Notes: generated from the sequence alone by a model not told the origin. A DNA stretch of 64,000 nucleotides from Phycisphaerales bacterium (GCA_030602885.1 JAUVYV010000009.1:25950-89949), one strand, 5' to 3'; shown: positions 52,330 to 63,540, numbered from the stretch's first letter. Numbers and translations are program-made.

Positions 52330-53541
52330 TTGAAGCTGAAAATCTCGACACAGATTTTTATCGCAATTATTCTTGGTATCATCGCCGGTCTCGTTCTTGG
52401 GCAAAGTGTTGTGCATCTGAAGATTGTGGGGGACATGTTCATTCGGCTGTTACGGATGATCATCATCCCTCTGATTTTTGCGTCGATGGTGTCGGGCATT
52501 GCAAGCATCGGGAATGTGCGCAACCTCGGACGGATAGGGCTGCGGACATTTGTTTATTACCTTGCGACAACGCTGCTGGCAGTTGGTGTGGGGCTTATCC
52601 TGGTGAACCTGTTAAAGCCGGGAGTGGGAGTAGCGCTTGCCGTTGAGGCCGGGGTGGAGCAGGCCGGGCGCGAAGTCCCTTCGGTGGTTTCGATCCTGAC
52701 AGGAATCGTACCGGAGAACCTGTTTGCGGCGATGGCGGAAGACAAAGTTCTGCCTGTAATATTCTTTTCACTGATGCTTGGCGCAGCCATCAGCACTGTT
52801 GGAGAACGAGCACGGCCTCTGATTGGTCTGTTTGATGCGTTCAACGGCGTGATAATGAAGATTACCGACTGGATAATGCGGCTGGCGCCGTTAGGGGTAT
52901 TTGCGCTGATGGCGGTCATGATAGGCCAGATGGGATTGGCGGTTATAAAGCCACTGGCGGTGTATATGGCGGCGGTTCTTGTGGGGCTGGGAATCCACGC
53001 GTGCCTGACACTACCGCTGCTGTTAATTGTGTTTGGGAAATACTCGCCGGTGAAATTTATCAGAGATGTGTTTAGTGCGGTTGCGACGGCGTTCAGCACG
53101 GCCAGCAGCGCCGCGACACTGCCGATAACGAAGGATTGTCTTGAGACAAATACCGGTGTATCGAACAAGGTGAGCAGCTTCGTGCTGCCGCTGGGTGCGA
53201 CGATGAATATGGATGGAACGGCTCTGTACGAAGCCGTCGCAGCGATGTTTATCGCTCAGGCGTACGGAATTGATATGACTTTGGGCCAGCAGTTGGTCGT
53301 TATGTTGACGGCCACCCTTGCCTCGATAGGGGCAGCAGCAATCCCAGGCGCTGCCTTGATAACAATGGTTATTGTTCTTCGAGCCGTCAATCTTCCGCTG
53401 GAAGGGATTGGAATGATTCTCGCGGTCGACAGGATTCTGGATATGTTCAGAACGGCCGTGAACGTCTGGGGAGACTCCTGCGGAGCTGCAATTGTGGCTC
53501 GCATGGAGGGTGAGCACCTCGGCAGTGTCGAAGGTCGTTAG
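52330..53541 (+). CDS. Dicarboxylate/amino acid:cation symporter (DAACS family)
   Basis: 403-aa GltP/DctA-like symporter with about eight membrane segments and two re-entrant loops. Signatures: RLLRMIIIPLIFASMVSGIA, the serine-rich FSTASSAATLPITKDC tip, and LPLGATMNMDGTALYEAVAA with the NMDGT motif that binds substrate and Na+. The start is TTG at 52330, with AGGAGG about six bases upstream; no better ATG is in frame. Substrate is probably an acidic amino acid or C4-dicarboxylate. It is downstream of DUF4380. Confidence 0.92.
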   Translation: MKLKISTQIFIAIILGIIAGLVLGQSVVHLKIVGDMFIRLLRMIIIPLIFASMVSGIASIGNVRNLGRIGLRTFVYYLATTLLAVGVGLILVNLLKPGVGVALAVEAGVEQAGREVPSVVSILTGIVPENLFAAMAEDKVLPVIFFSLMLGAAISTVGERARPLIGLFDAFNGVIMKITDWIMRLAPLGVFALMAVMIGQMGLAVIKPLAVYMAAVLVGLGIHACLTLPLLLIVFGKYSPVKFIRDVFSAVATAFSTASSAATLPITKDCLETNTGVSNKVSSFVLPLGATMNMDGTALYEAVAAMFIAQAYGIDMTLGQQLVVMLTATLASIGAAAIPGAALITMVIVLRAVNLPLEGIGMILAVDRILDMFRTAVNVWGDSCGAAIVARMEGEHLGSVEGR

Positions 53542-53562
53542 CTCAATTGCATAGCCGCTCCT

Positions 53563-53826
53563 TTACATACCTGGTGTCGGCGTTGTTGCCTGCCAGTTGT
53601 TGGGGTCGTTGGCGTAGAGGTTCACGTCGTCTCGGATAAGTGAGCTTCCGAGGCCGTCCGGTTCGGTAGGCCAGGGGTCGGTGTCGCCCGGTTCGTCGTC
53701 GGGATGCGAGCCGTCACTGTAGTTGACCCGCTCGACGCGTATATAGTAGCGTGTGCTATGAATAGAAGCACTCCCACCGTATTTGTCGGAAAACTCTGCG
53801 CTTTGCGAGATAGCTGAAAATAGAGC
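53563..53826 (-). pseudogene. C-terminal remnant of a secreted protein (lamin-tail-like)
   Basis: On the minus strand an open stretch with no start codon reads SDKYGGSASIHSTRYYIRVE, then RVNYSDGSHPDDEPGDTDPW, PTEPDGLGSSLIRDDVNLYA and ends NNWQATTPTPG with stop at 53565-53563. This resembles the lamin-tail (LTD) segments found near the C termini of large planctomycete surface proteins. Only the tail survives, so the gene is decayed or truncated by rearrangement. The identification of the domain is from memory of such sequences. Confidence 0.5.
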
Positions 53827-53910
53827 CCTTCGACTTGCTATGCTTGCTCAGGACAGGCAGTTGAGTAGCAGAAATAAAATCCGCGCAAACTGTGAAATCC
53901 GTGGTTTATA

Positions 53911-53967
53911 AAAGGCAAGGGCCTGCTCTCACCCGTAAGGACTACCATCGGCCAGACGGGCTTAGCT
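53911..53967 (-). repeat. Partial copy of the 5S rRNA 3' half
   Basis: Matches the real 5S locus (56001-56107): ACTACCATCGGCCAGACGGG then CTTAGCT is identical, preceded by CTCACCC, and the flanking AAAAGGCAAGGGCC is shared with the terminator side of the 5S gene. The intervening terminator hairpin is missing, so it is a rearranged fragment. It overlaps the stop codon of the hepT gene. Confidence 0.75.
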
Positions 53968-54294
53968 ATCGAGCAATGTTTTAATAAAGCTTTTGAGCAC
54001 AGGGACATCATTTTTGCAGGTATTCCAAACAACCTTTGTGTTAACACCAAAATACTCATGGATAAGGAAGTTTCTCATATCTTTCATCCGACGCCATTGA
54101 ATCTTTGGATTTCCCTGCTTGAATTGTGGGCTGAGGTTATTTGAGGCTTCACCAATTATCTCCAGCTCCCTTACTACAGCATCAATGATCATCTTGCTGG
54201 AGGTAAACTGCTCATAGGTAACACCCTGGAGATACTCCTCAATGGTCTCAATTGCATCCTGGATATGAGTCAAATAAATTCTGTCATTTCTCAT
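53962..54294 (-). CDS. hepT: HepT-like HEPN-domain RNase toxin (DUF86)
   Basis: 110 aa from the ATG at 54294 (an ATG at 54300 gives two more residues). The RX4HXY motif is intact as RNFLIHEYF, preceded by the IIGEASNNLSPQF helix, so it should be an active HepT-type RNase. Its last codons and TAA lie inside the 5S-derived fragment. It overlaps mntA by 11 bases. Confidence 0.9.
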   Translation of the reverse strand: MRNDRIYLTHIQDAIETIEEYLQGVTYEQFTSSKMIIDAVVRELEIIGEASNNLSPQFKQGNPKIQWRRMKDMRNFLIHEYFGVNTKVVWNTCKNDVPVLKSFIKTLLDS

Positions 54295-54589
54295 AGACAT
54301 ACTCAGCCTGCTGTAAAACCTCGTCCCGGAAATACTTGCTTATCGCCTGTGGAGTGAGCAGATCAACTGTTCTCTGGAGGAACGCCTCAAAATTGTCTTT
54401 GATGTCAGACAATGCAAAGAAACCAATGACCGCCGTTGGCTCGAAATCTATAAGAACGTCAACATCACTGTCTTCAGTTGCCATACCGTTTACATAAGAA
54501 CCAAATATAGCCACCGACTTTATATCTGATATATGTGGATCTTTTTTAACAGCCTCAAGCAACTTCTTTTTTATTTCTTCTTTACCCAT
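54284..54589 (-). CDS. mntA: MntA-like minimal nucleotidyltransferase antitoxin
   Basis: 101 aa with the MNT signature GSYVNGMATEDSDVDVL (GSX10DXD) and the third acidic strand QRTVDLLTP. Short N-terminal helix (EEIKKKLLEAVKKDPH). AT-richer than the surroundings, suggesting recent transfer together with hepT. It is the antitoxin of the fourth HEPN/MNT module; 5S-like direct repeats lie on both sides of the module. Confidence 0.9.
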   Translation of the reverse strand: MGKEEIKKKLLEAVKKDPHISDIKSVAIFGSYVNGMATEDSDVDVLIDFEPTAVIGFFALSDIKDNFEAFLQRTVDLLTPQAISKYFRDEVLQQAEYVYEK

Positions 54590-55423
54590 AGATATTCAGT
54601 GTAAGACGGCCTTAACACGTTGTCAAACCTTAAATTGCAAAAAGCAGAGCCCCGTTTATAAATCCCGCCCGTCTTGAGCTTGCCCGCACTGAGCACGGCC
54701 GAAGTGTCGAAGAAACCTACTCTCGCCTGAAGTCTGCCCTGAGCCCATTCGGCTATGCTCAGGGTAAACTTTGCCGAAGGAACTACCATTGGCCGGACCG
54801 GCTTTGGCGTCAACTTCAAAAAATTGGTGTTCCATGACCTTGAAAATTGGGTTCGTTTTGGGTTTGAATTGGGTTTGTTTGGGTTCGTTTTTTGCCGTCT
54901 GGAGGGGTGAATAATTTTCGTAATTCCTTTTCAGATATGGAGTTAAGTTCATTGTGGGCCTTGCCAAAATTGGGTTTGTTTTGCATAAAAAGGTTGTAAA
55001 TTGCCAGCAAGTTAAGTTGGGCAATATAGGCGGTTTGTTTTTAGACACAGATTGACACTGATTCTTGAAAAAGTTCAAGGGCTGAGAAACAAAATATAAC
55101 ATCTTGTAAATGGGCGGCCATGGTTGAACCCTCCGAGTTTAGGATACCGTATTCACTTTCTATTCGTTAGATGGGTATTATACTCCATAGCAAGTTAGAT
55201 GTCAAGTAAAATTTTAACCACGGATTACACAGATTTTTGGAAATAACGTGGGGCGAGCAAAGGGCAGAGAGAGTTTCATTTCTTAGATAGGGGGAAAAGG
55301 GGAAAAAGAAAAGAGGCAAATAACAAGAATGTCCCCTTTATCAGACCCTTGGCATGATGGCAAAAAGATAACAGAATCCCCCACCAAGTCAACAAAAAAA
55401 TCAGAATGCCCCCCCCCCGACAA
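54590..55423. repeat. Gene-free, repeat-rich DNA
   Basis: 54680-54790: degenerate CTGAGCACGGCCGAAG / GCTATGCTCAGGG-type repeats and a diverged 5S-like block (GGAACTACCATTGGCCGGAC at about 54779). 54820-54990: minus-strand tandem CAAACCCAATT / ACGAACCCAATTTT units; the open frames here (for example 54656-55102) are repeat translations and not genes. 55100-55420: AT-rich, with a poly-C tract (55407-55417); no gene recognised. Confidence 0.6.
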
Positions 55424-55924
55424 TTATTTTCTTGCCTCTGCCGGTCGTTTTACTTTGCACTCCGGCAAGTCTAATTCGTTGCGGATAGATTCTTCTGCCT
55501 CCCTGGCAAGACTGTCACAAAAGCTCGCGAGATTCCCAAGCTCCTCAATTACTTGATTTCTCTTCTCTCCCTCTTCCATTTTGCTCTGCGCTTTATCCTT
55601 CCGAATTGCAGATTTCAGATTCAACCTTATCGATCGCCAGTTCTCCACAAAAGTGTGCGGCAACAAAATCAAGTTGTCCGCAAACCATTCCCCATGCTTA
55701 TAAAGAAACTCGAGCGCATCCTTTTCTGTCCCTTGGATTAAGACGGACTGTACCTGTCCGATCAATTCCAGTCCCTTCCCATATGCCGCGACTTTTCGCT
55801 CTCCTATAGTCTCTTGCAACTTAATCTTCTGCGCTTTCTTCGCCCGATACCAAGCAGCAAGAAAACCCCCGAAAGCCGAGCAGATTCCACCTATCAACAC
55901 CAACAGCAGTTCTTTCATTTCCAA
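55424..55924 (-). CDS. Membrane-anchored hypothetical protein
   Basis: 166 aa. One N-terminal membrane helix (LLLVLIGGICSAFGGFLAAWY) followed by a charged, predicted alpha-helical cytoplasmic domain (KKAQKIKLQETIGERKVAAY, VIEELGNLASFCDSLAREAE). Short, coherent and well composed, so probably a real gene although no family is recognised. It lies just upstream of the 5S terminator on the same strand, but is not part of the rRNA operon. Confidence 0.6.
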   Translation of the reverse strand: MEMKELLLVLIGGICSAFGGFLAAWYRAKKAQKIKLQETIGERKVAAYGKGLELIGQVQSVLIQGTEKDALEFLYKHGEWFADNLILLPHTFVENWRSIRLNLKSAIRKDKAQSKMEEGEKRNQVIEELGNLASFCDSLAREAEESIRNELDLPECKVKRPAEARK

Positions 55925-55956
55925 TGCCCGCCAAAATGCAACACTCTCACGACTTC

Positions 55957-55991
55957 AAAAGGCAAGGGCCGGTGGTTTTCGCCACCGGCCC
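55957..55991 (-). terminator. Hairpin terminator downstream of 5S rRNA
   Basis: Perfect 10-bp stem GGGCCGGTGG (55966-55975) / CCACCGGCCC (55982-55991) with a six-base loop; on the minus strand a short TTGCCTTTTG follows. It ends the rRNA operon about ten bases after 5S. Confidence 0.65.
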
Positions 55992-56000
55992 CCATAAATT

Positions 56001-56107
56001 CCTGGCGATGACCTACTCTCACCCCGAGGGACTACCATCGGCCAGACGGGCTTAGCTTCTGAGTTCGGAATGGGATCAGGCGTTTCCCCGCCGGTATAGT
56101 CACCAGG
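56001..56107 (-). rRNA. rrf: 5S ribosomal RNA
   Basis: Minus-strand sequence begins CCTGGTGACTATACCGGCGG and ends GTAGGTCATCGCCAGG, with closing stem CCTGG/CCAGG and the conserved CCGAACTCAG loop. Ends are approximate. It lies about 130 bp downstream of 23S. Confidence 0.95.
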
Positions 56108-56154
56108 AAACTCGTTAGTTCTGGGCTTATCGCCCAGCTCTATTCAATTATCAA

Positions 56155-56182
56155 CAACGCAATACACAATACGAAAATATGC
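56155..56182. repeat. CGCAATACACAATACG repeat in the 23S-5S spacer
   Basis: ACGCAATACACAATACGAAA between 23S and 5S, same family as before serS. Confidence 0.6.
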
Positions 56183-56238
56183 GGATGCAAGCAAGCACAA
56201 ACTTAGAACTCGACTCACAAACAACCAAAGATTGATAT

Positions 56239-59318
<3,080 letters not shown>

Positions 59319-59428
59319 ATATCAATCTTTGATTGGTCTGAGCCGAGTAACATATCCTAAGTTTGCACTCGTTTGGTGGGTGTCTTTCGTAACTTACAAA
59401 AGACATACCAACACATCCGCATATTCAC

Positions 59429-59442
59429 TTGTCAAAGAACAA
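59429..59442 (-). promoter_or_regulatory. boxA antitermination site before 23S
   Basis: Minus strand TTGTTCTTTGACAA, a close match to bacterial rRNA boxA, in the tRNA-Ala to 23S spacer. Confidence 0.75.
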
Positions 59443-59576
59443 CCTTACTTCGTAATTCTGAGTCCATTACACTCGCTCAAAACTACAGACGCACAAAACG
59501 TCAATTTCTTCAAAATTAGTCGTCGGTTTTTTAGCCCCTGGTTTCAACTATCCACCAGCGACCATCGACTAATCAA

Positions 59577-59649
59577 TGGAGACGACCGGGCTCGAACCGG
59601 CAACCTCCGGCTTGCAAAGCCGGCGCTCTCCCAGTTGAGCTACGTCCCC
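59577..59649 (-). tRNA. tRNA-Ala (TGC)
   Basis: 73 nt. Acceptor GGGGACG / CGTCTCC, anticodon stem-loop CCGGC-TTTGCAA-GCCGG with anticodon TGC, T-arm CCGGTTCGAGCCCGG. No encoded CCA. Confidence 0.97.
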
Positions 59650-59728
59650 GAACCCAAACTCGTAGCTTGTCGCTTGTCTCTTGTCGCTCGGACTACGAGT
59701 CACCAGCGACGGGGCACGAGCGACGAAA
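59650..59728. repeat. Spacer between tRNA genes with GCTTGTCGCTCG-like repeats
   Basis: Degenerate CTTGTCGCTTGTCTCTTGTC and GGCACGAGCGACG units; same family as at 3.58 kb and in aroDE. Confidence 0.55.
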
Positions 59729-59803
<75 letters not shown>

Positions 59804-59852
59804 GTAAGTCCTGCAATAGTAACGCCATCGAGCGTTCGGTTACAACTATAAA

Positions 59853-59866
59853 GTTTCAAAAGAGCA
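59853..59866 (-). promoter_or_regulatory. boxA-like site in the leader
   Basis: Minus strand TGCTCTTTTGAAAC, close to rRNA boxA, directly after the leader hairpin and about 50 bp before tRNA-Ile. Confidence 0.55.
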
Positions 59867-59867
59867 C

Positions 59868-59897
59868 AAAAAAACCGCTGTCCAAACTGCCAGCGGT
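59868..59897 (-). terminator. Intrinsic terminator hairpin in the rRNA leader
   Basis: Minus-strand ACCGCTG / CAGCGGT stem with ten-base loop followed by seven T. It lies between the operon promoter and tRNA-Ile, so it either ends a short leader RNA of about 150 nt or works as an attenuator read through with boxA. Confidence 0.6.
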
Positions 59898-60026
59898 CTA
59901 TGTAATCCACCGATGTTGTCTGACGACAGTTTAGAGCAGAAACTCGTAAGTTATCAGATACCTTCTCAACGCCTTATTACACCCTTCCAATCTGGCTGAC
60001 AATTACAGCCTTACACTTAACACTGC

Positions 60027-60083
60027 ATTCTATACCCCTATCGGCCCCCCGTCAACCTTTTTTTAAAATTTTTTTGAAAAATT
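60027..60083 (-). promoter_or_regulatory. rRNA operon promoter with UP-like element
   Basis: Minus strand TTGACG (60055-60050), 17 bp, TAGAAT (60032-60027), with an A/T-only run upstream (60056-60076 and beyond) resembling an UP element. Expected transcription start is near 60020. Confidence 0.75.
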
Positions 60084-60098
60084 CTCGCATCGCCTGTC

Positions 60099-60118
60099 AT
60101 TCCCGCAAAAGCGGGAAT
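60099..60118. repeat. ATTCCCGC hairpin repeat
   Basis: ATTCCCGC-AAAA-GCGGGAAT, a perfect hairpin of a type dispersed in many bacterial genomes. It lies between the cold-shock terminator and the rRNA promoter. Confidence 0.6.
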
Positions 60119-60126
60119 CCACAAAT

Positions 60127-60151
60127 AAAAAAGGCCCCGCAAGGCGAGGCC
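60127..60151 (-). terminator. Rho-independent terminator of the cold-shock gene
   Basis: Minus-strand GGCCTCGC / GCGGGGCC (one G-U pair) with a three-base loop, followed by six T (A-run 60127-60132), 27 bp after the stop. Confidence 0.85.
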
Positions 60152-60177
60152 ATCTTTTCTGGTCTAATCTGAGCTGC

Positions 60178-60381
60178 TTACTGGGGGATTACGTTGACCG
60201 CACACGGGCCTTTTTTGCCCTGCCCCGTCTCGAACTCGACCTTCTGACCTTCGTCCAGATTCGCGTAACCGCTCGTCTTAATCTCCGAGTGGTGCACAAA
60301 CAAATCTTCTCCTCCGTCGTCCGGAGCGATAAACCCGAACCCCTTACTGCCGTTAAACCACTTAACTATACCTGTACTCAC
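60178..60381 (-). CDS. Cold-shock domain protein
   Basis: 67-aa CspA-family RNA/ssDNA-binding protein. RNP1 KGFGFI and RNP2 DLFVHH are intact. The start is GTG at 60381 with AAGGAG seven bases upstream. An extended -10 promoter about 110 bp upstream implies a long 5' leader, as is usual for cold-shock mRNAs. It has its own terminator just after the stop. Confidence 0.95.
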   Translation of the reverse strand: MSTGIVKWFNGSKGFGFIAPDDGGEDLFVHHSEIKTSGYANLDEGQKVEFETGQGKKGPCAVNVIPQ

Positions 60382-60488
60382 TACTTTTCTCCTTGGCCTT
60401 CTACTTGGCCGTCAATCTACTATGTGTCTCTCACATTTCGTAAGAGGATATCCCTGAGAGACGAAAAGATATGCCCAACTGGCCAGCT

Positions 60489-60516
60489 ATTATACCACAT
60501 ATCAACCCGCCCGCAA
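60489..60516 (-). promoter_or_regulatory. Promoter of the cold-shock gene
   Basis: Minus strand TTGCGG (60516-60511), 16 bp, TGG-TATAAT (extended -10, box 60494-60489). The implied 5' UTR is about 100 nt. Confidence 0.5.
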
Positions 60517-60578
60517 CAAAAATAATTAAAAAATACTCAAAATTCGAAAGAAAACCACCCCATGCCAAATCCCCGAAG

Positions 60579-60800
60579 GCCTCAAATGTTTAGCCCTCGA
60601 ACCCTGGAGAATCTGCTCCGAGCAGATTCGAAGGGCGTTCGGGGGTTGCCAGAGTTTACCCTCGCTTGTCCTCGGGAAGTCACTATTTTGGTCCCACAAC
60701 AGAGGAACAGATTCTCCTTGGCCCTGCAGCAGAGGGTGAGGAACACTTACCCATCATCGCCTGCCCTGCAGACGACCTGTTTCGCCCCGCCTCATAGGAT
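60579..60800. repeat. REP-like repeat block downstream of the RAYT operon
   Basis: Contains GAAGGCCTCA...TTTAGCCC (60575-60598), CAGATTCGAAGG-like palindromic pieces, and at 60733-60790 GTGAGGAACACTTACCC followed by the imperfect hairpin TCGCCTGCCCTGCAGACGA. The same modules occur on the other side of the transposase at 61619-61790. No gene on the plus strand here is credible. Confidence 0.65.
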
Positions 60801-61146
60801 TTAGCCCCGCAATTTTATTGTGCAGGTTATTAAAAAAAACCGCAAGCTCTGCTTGCTTCCACATCTCGCCGAATCCTCGGGACCCATGCTCCCCTGGCCC
60901 CACTACAGAGGACCCATTCTTACTTGACTTCAGTAAATCACAAAACAAATCCGCCACCTCTCTTTCCTCGCTCCGTACCTCTTCCGGCAACCCCACTATC
61001 CTCTCTAAAAACCTCACCAACGGCTCCTGTATATCCGACCATGGCTCATGCATATTCTCATCACTCGCCGCCAACTTCAAACACCGTAGCACCAACACTT
61101 CATTCCCTTTACCCGAATTCCGTACTCCCTCCACAAAACTTTGCAT
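60754..61146 (-). CDS. Hypothetical protein cotranscribed with RAYT transposase
   Basis: 130 aa from the ATG at 61146, one base after the RAYT stop (TAG-C-ATG), so translation is probably coupled. Helical and charged (ENMHEPWSDIQEPLVRFLER, VADLFCDLLKSSKNG), no membrane segment, family not recognised. Its last about 15 codons run into REP-like repeat DNA, so the natural C terminus may be altered. Confidence 0.5.
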   Translation of the reverse strand: MQSFVEGVRNSGKGNEVLVLRCLKLAASDENMHEPWSDIQEPLVRFLERIVGLPEEVRSEEREVADLFCDLLKSSKNGSSVVGPGEHGSRGFGEMWKQAELAVFFNNLHNKIAGLNPMRRGETGRLQGRR

Positions 61147-61147
61147 G

Positions 61148-61597
61148 CTAATCACCATGCCCCTCGACATACCTGATTTTCGCCTTCAGATTCGCCTGGT
61201 CATAACAATACCGGACATCGTAACCCTTCGTCCAAACCTTGCCCGTCACTCCTTCCAGGCCAAGCGCAGCCCGTCCTGCGCTTTTATATCTCGCCACCAT
61301 CACACCAATCGAAGCTTCAACGTATTCACACACCATATGAACATGGTTTGACTGCACTGCTATCCCAAATATACGTTGCCCGAATTTCTCTGACGCTGCA
61401 ATGAGCGCCTCTCGAACAATTGCTTTCTTCCTGCGGTTCAACCGCATAGGCCGACTTTGCAACTTCTTTTCGCAATCCGCCTTCAGCGCGACATTCTCCC
61501 CGCGCACGACCCCATCCTTGACGAATCCTTTTTCGTTCCCCTGCAACCACGTCCCGTATGTCGTCAGTGTCAGCATATACCCAACCATTCTCAACAT
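61148..61597 (-). mobile_element. RAYT: REP-associated tyrosine transposase (IS200/IS605-like Y1)
   Basis: About 149 aa from the ATG at 61597 (GGGAG six bases upstream). Y1 transposase fold: N-terminal MVGYMLTLTTYGTWLQGNEK, the HUH metal motif as QSNHVHMVCEY, and the C-terminal KGYDVRYCYDQANLKAKIRY with the catalytic Tyr in a helix. RAYTs are domesticated single-copy relatives of IS200 that mobilise REP hairpins. Here REP-like hairpins flank the operon on both sides. It is transcribed with the small gene downstream. Confidence 0.85.
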
Positions 61598-61618
61598 CAA
61601 AAACTCCCACAACTGAGG

Positions 61619-61790
61619 CCGAAGGCCTCATCATTTAGCCCCCGGTTCCACCGGGGGGTGCAAGCGTGAGGAATACTTACCTCAAGTCACCGGCCTTGCC
61701 GGTGATTATTTCACCCGGTTCCACCGGGGGGTGCCAGCGCAGGTCCACTTACCCTTCTTCGCCTGCCCCGCAGGCGATATATTTCATTCT
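61619..61790. repeat. REP-like hairpin repeats upstream of RAYT
   Basis: Two similar units in tandem: CCCCCGGTTCCACCGGGGGG-type hairpin, then GTGAGGAATACTTACCT with hairpin TCACCGGCCTTGCCGGTGA (to about 61710); then CCCGGTTCCACCGGGGGGTG and GGTCCACTTACCC with hairpin CGCCTGCCCCGCAGGCG (to about 61785). The conserved CTTACC before each hairpin and TTTC after it recall REP architecture. Confidence 0.65.
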
Positions 61791-61984
61791 CAAAAATCTA
61801 ATCAGACTTCTTCCCCTCCCCCCACTCGTTATCACCAACATTTGTCGGAAACTTTCGCTTTTCGTTTCGGGATCGCCAGTAGCTAATTGTCTTTGTACTA
61901 TCTTTGTCTTGTCCCATTTTCGAAAGACCTCCGAAAAGGCCTCTAAATTGCCCTTATCACATTATTGAACTATACGTTTGGCTA

Positions 61985-63145
61985 CTATTTTCTCCACGCT
62001 GGTGGCTCGCCTCCCCTATAAGAAAACATCTGTACATTTCCACAGTGTGTGCAGGTGAATATTTTCATCAAACGGTCACCTGTCGGAGAGAGTCCAAAAT
62101 TATGAGTTTGTGCAAAGTCCTCATCAGCTATTAGTGCGTAATCGCCCAGTCCGCACACCTCGCATTTTCTATTCACCGCCAGATCGAGGTGGTCTGCATT
62201 ACTCTCAATCAGAGCAATTGTCCTTTCAACCTCCTCGAGTAACGCTCCGGCATTAGGCAGACAATGTTCAGGTTTCTCAACGATACACTTCTTAAATAGC
62301 GGATTCGCCCACTGTATATCTGCAGCTTTTGGAAACATGCTTTCCACATTAAATCGTTTGCGGTCGAAATACCACAATTGTAGAATCGGCATACCAGATG
62401 TCATTGACCATAAAACCTTCCCCAGGGAAAAAACATCAAACGTGGGTCTTACTTCGTCGAGTCGCATACCCATAGCCCATCCCGGCATCCAATCCCTGCT
62501 CCCGACATTTTCGAAAATGTCCGAAACCCTTGTATGTTGTGCATCTTCAAAATGAATAAGCCCGAAATCCCCGAGGACTAGTTCACCTTTTACTCCGATA
62601 AAGATGTTCGCTGGTTTTATGTCTCTGTGGACGAAACCTTCTTCGTGCAATTTGGCGACTCCCTCGATGATAGGCCGAGCCACCTTTAACACAGATAGAA
62701 AATCACCTTTGTAATTCTCAAGTCTCTGAGCAAGTGTTCCACCCGGATAGAATCTTGAGACAAACCATTCACCATCGGGGTCTGAATCCACGAGTTCAAT
62801 AAGGTTTGGGTGCAGATTCCGCCTCATCGCGTCGATTTCACTTTTTATTCTTTCCTTGGCCAATTTTGGGTCTCTCGCATCTTGTGGTTTATGCAAGACC
62901 TTTAGCGCAAACTGGTTTTCAGGTTTTTCCATCTCCACCATCCTTGATAGCCATTTACTCAGCTCCACACTGTTTTCAAAATCCTTCATCTTCCCGTAGC
63001 TGATACCTCCTGTGACACTCCTTAAGGCGCTTCGCATCCCTTCCAAAACCTCTTCGAATTCATTTCTCTTGCACACCCTGTATACCTTACCCTGCCCTCC
63101 TCCATCATACGCCTCAATAGTCCACCAATCCTGCCGATTACCCAT
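61985..63145 (-). CDS. Serine/threonine protein kinase with C-terminal zinc ribbon
   Basis: 386-aa Hanks-type kinase. Gly-rich loop GGGQGKVYRV (15-24), ATP-binding Lys82 (FALKVL), catalytic HRDIKPAN (173-180), DFG 193-195 (LGDFGLIHFE). It has no transmembrane helix, so it is cytoplasmic. The C-terminal about 60 residues hold CEVCG and CTHCG, two CxxC pairs forming a zinc ribbon, which may bind nucleic acid or a partner. An insertion (residues 28-78) separates the Gly-loop from Lys82. It stands alone on this strand. Confidence 0.88.
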   Translation of the reverse strand: MGNRQDWWTIEAYDGGGQGKVYRVCKRNEFEEVLEGMRSALRSVTGGISYGKMKDFENSVELSKWLSRMVEMEKPENQFALKVLHKPQDARDPKLAKERIKSEIDAMRRNLHPNLIELVDSDPDGEWFVSRFYPGGTLAQRLENYKGDFLSVLKVARPIIEGVAKLHEEGFVHRDIKPANIFIGVKGELVLGDFGLIHFEDAQHTRVSDIFENVGSRDWMPGWAMGMRLDEVRPTFDVFSLGKVLWSMTSGMPILQLWYFDRKRFNVESMFPKAADIQWANPLFKKCIVEKPEHCLPNAGALLEEVERTIALIESNADHLDLAVNRKCEVCGLGDYALIADEDFAQTHNFGLSPTGDRLMKIFTCTHCGNVQMFSYRGGEPPAWRK

Positions 63146-63540
63146 TTTCTTATATCCTTGATTTCGTCCTCTTTTGTGTAACTGTTTTGTTTCTCATTCG
63201 CTATCGTGTCTATTCTTATTCGCTTCTGGCGATTTTATCATTTCGCCAACCGCCCCTTCACTGTTGATCCCAGTTATCCTCACTTCCACAAGCTCATCCC
63301 TCTCCGCCCGTTCCCATGCCCAAACCCTATAGAAGCACTCCAAAAAAGCAAGTCCTTTTCACCCGTTAATATTTACTTATTTACCCGCCACGGGTAAACC
63401 CGCCAAACAAAACACGATTCATAACAACATTAAAGACCACATAAGACTATTAGACAACCAATCCCTCGTCTCTGTCAAACCCTATCTTTTTCCCACCATA
63501 CCTTCTTATTTCCTTAGAGGCCTTGGGACCATCTTCCCCC
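63146..63540. other. Gene-free stretch
   Basis: No convincing gene on either strand. The region upstream of the kinase start probably holds its promoter, but I see no clear boxes. Confidence 0.5.

Noticed and set aside
54656..55102. 148-aa minus-strand open frame
   Set aside because: Translation of CAAACCCAATT-type tandem repeats; N/P/T/Q-rich without domain features.
55407..55417. Poly-C tract considered as a phase-variable switch
   Set aside because: It lies just past the 3' end of the minus-strand hypothetical gene and in no coding frame or promoter I can identify.
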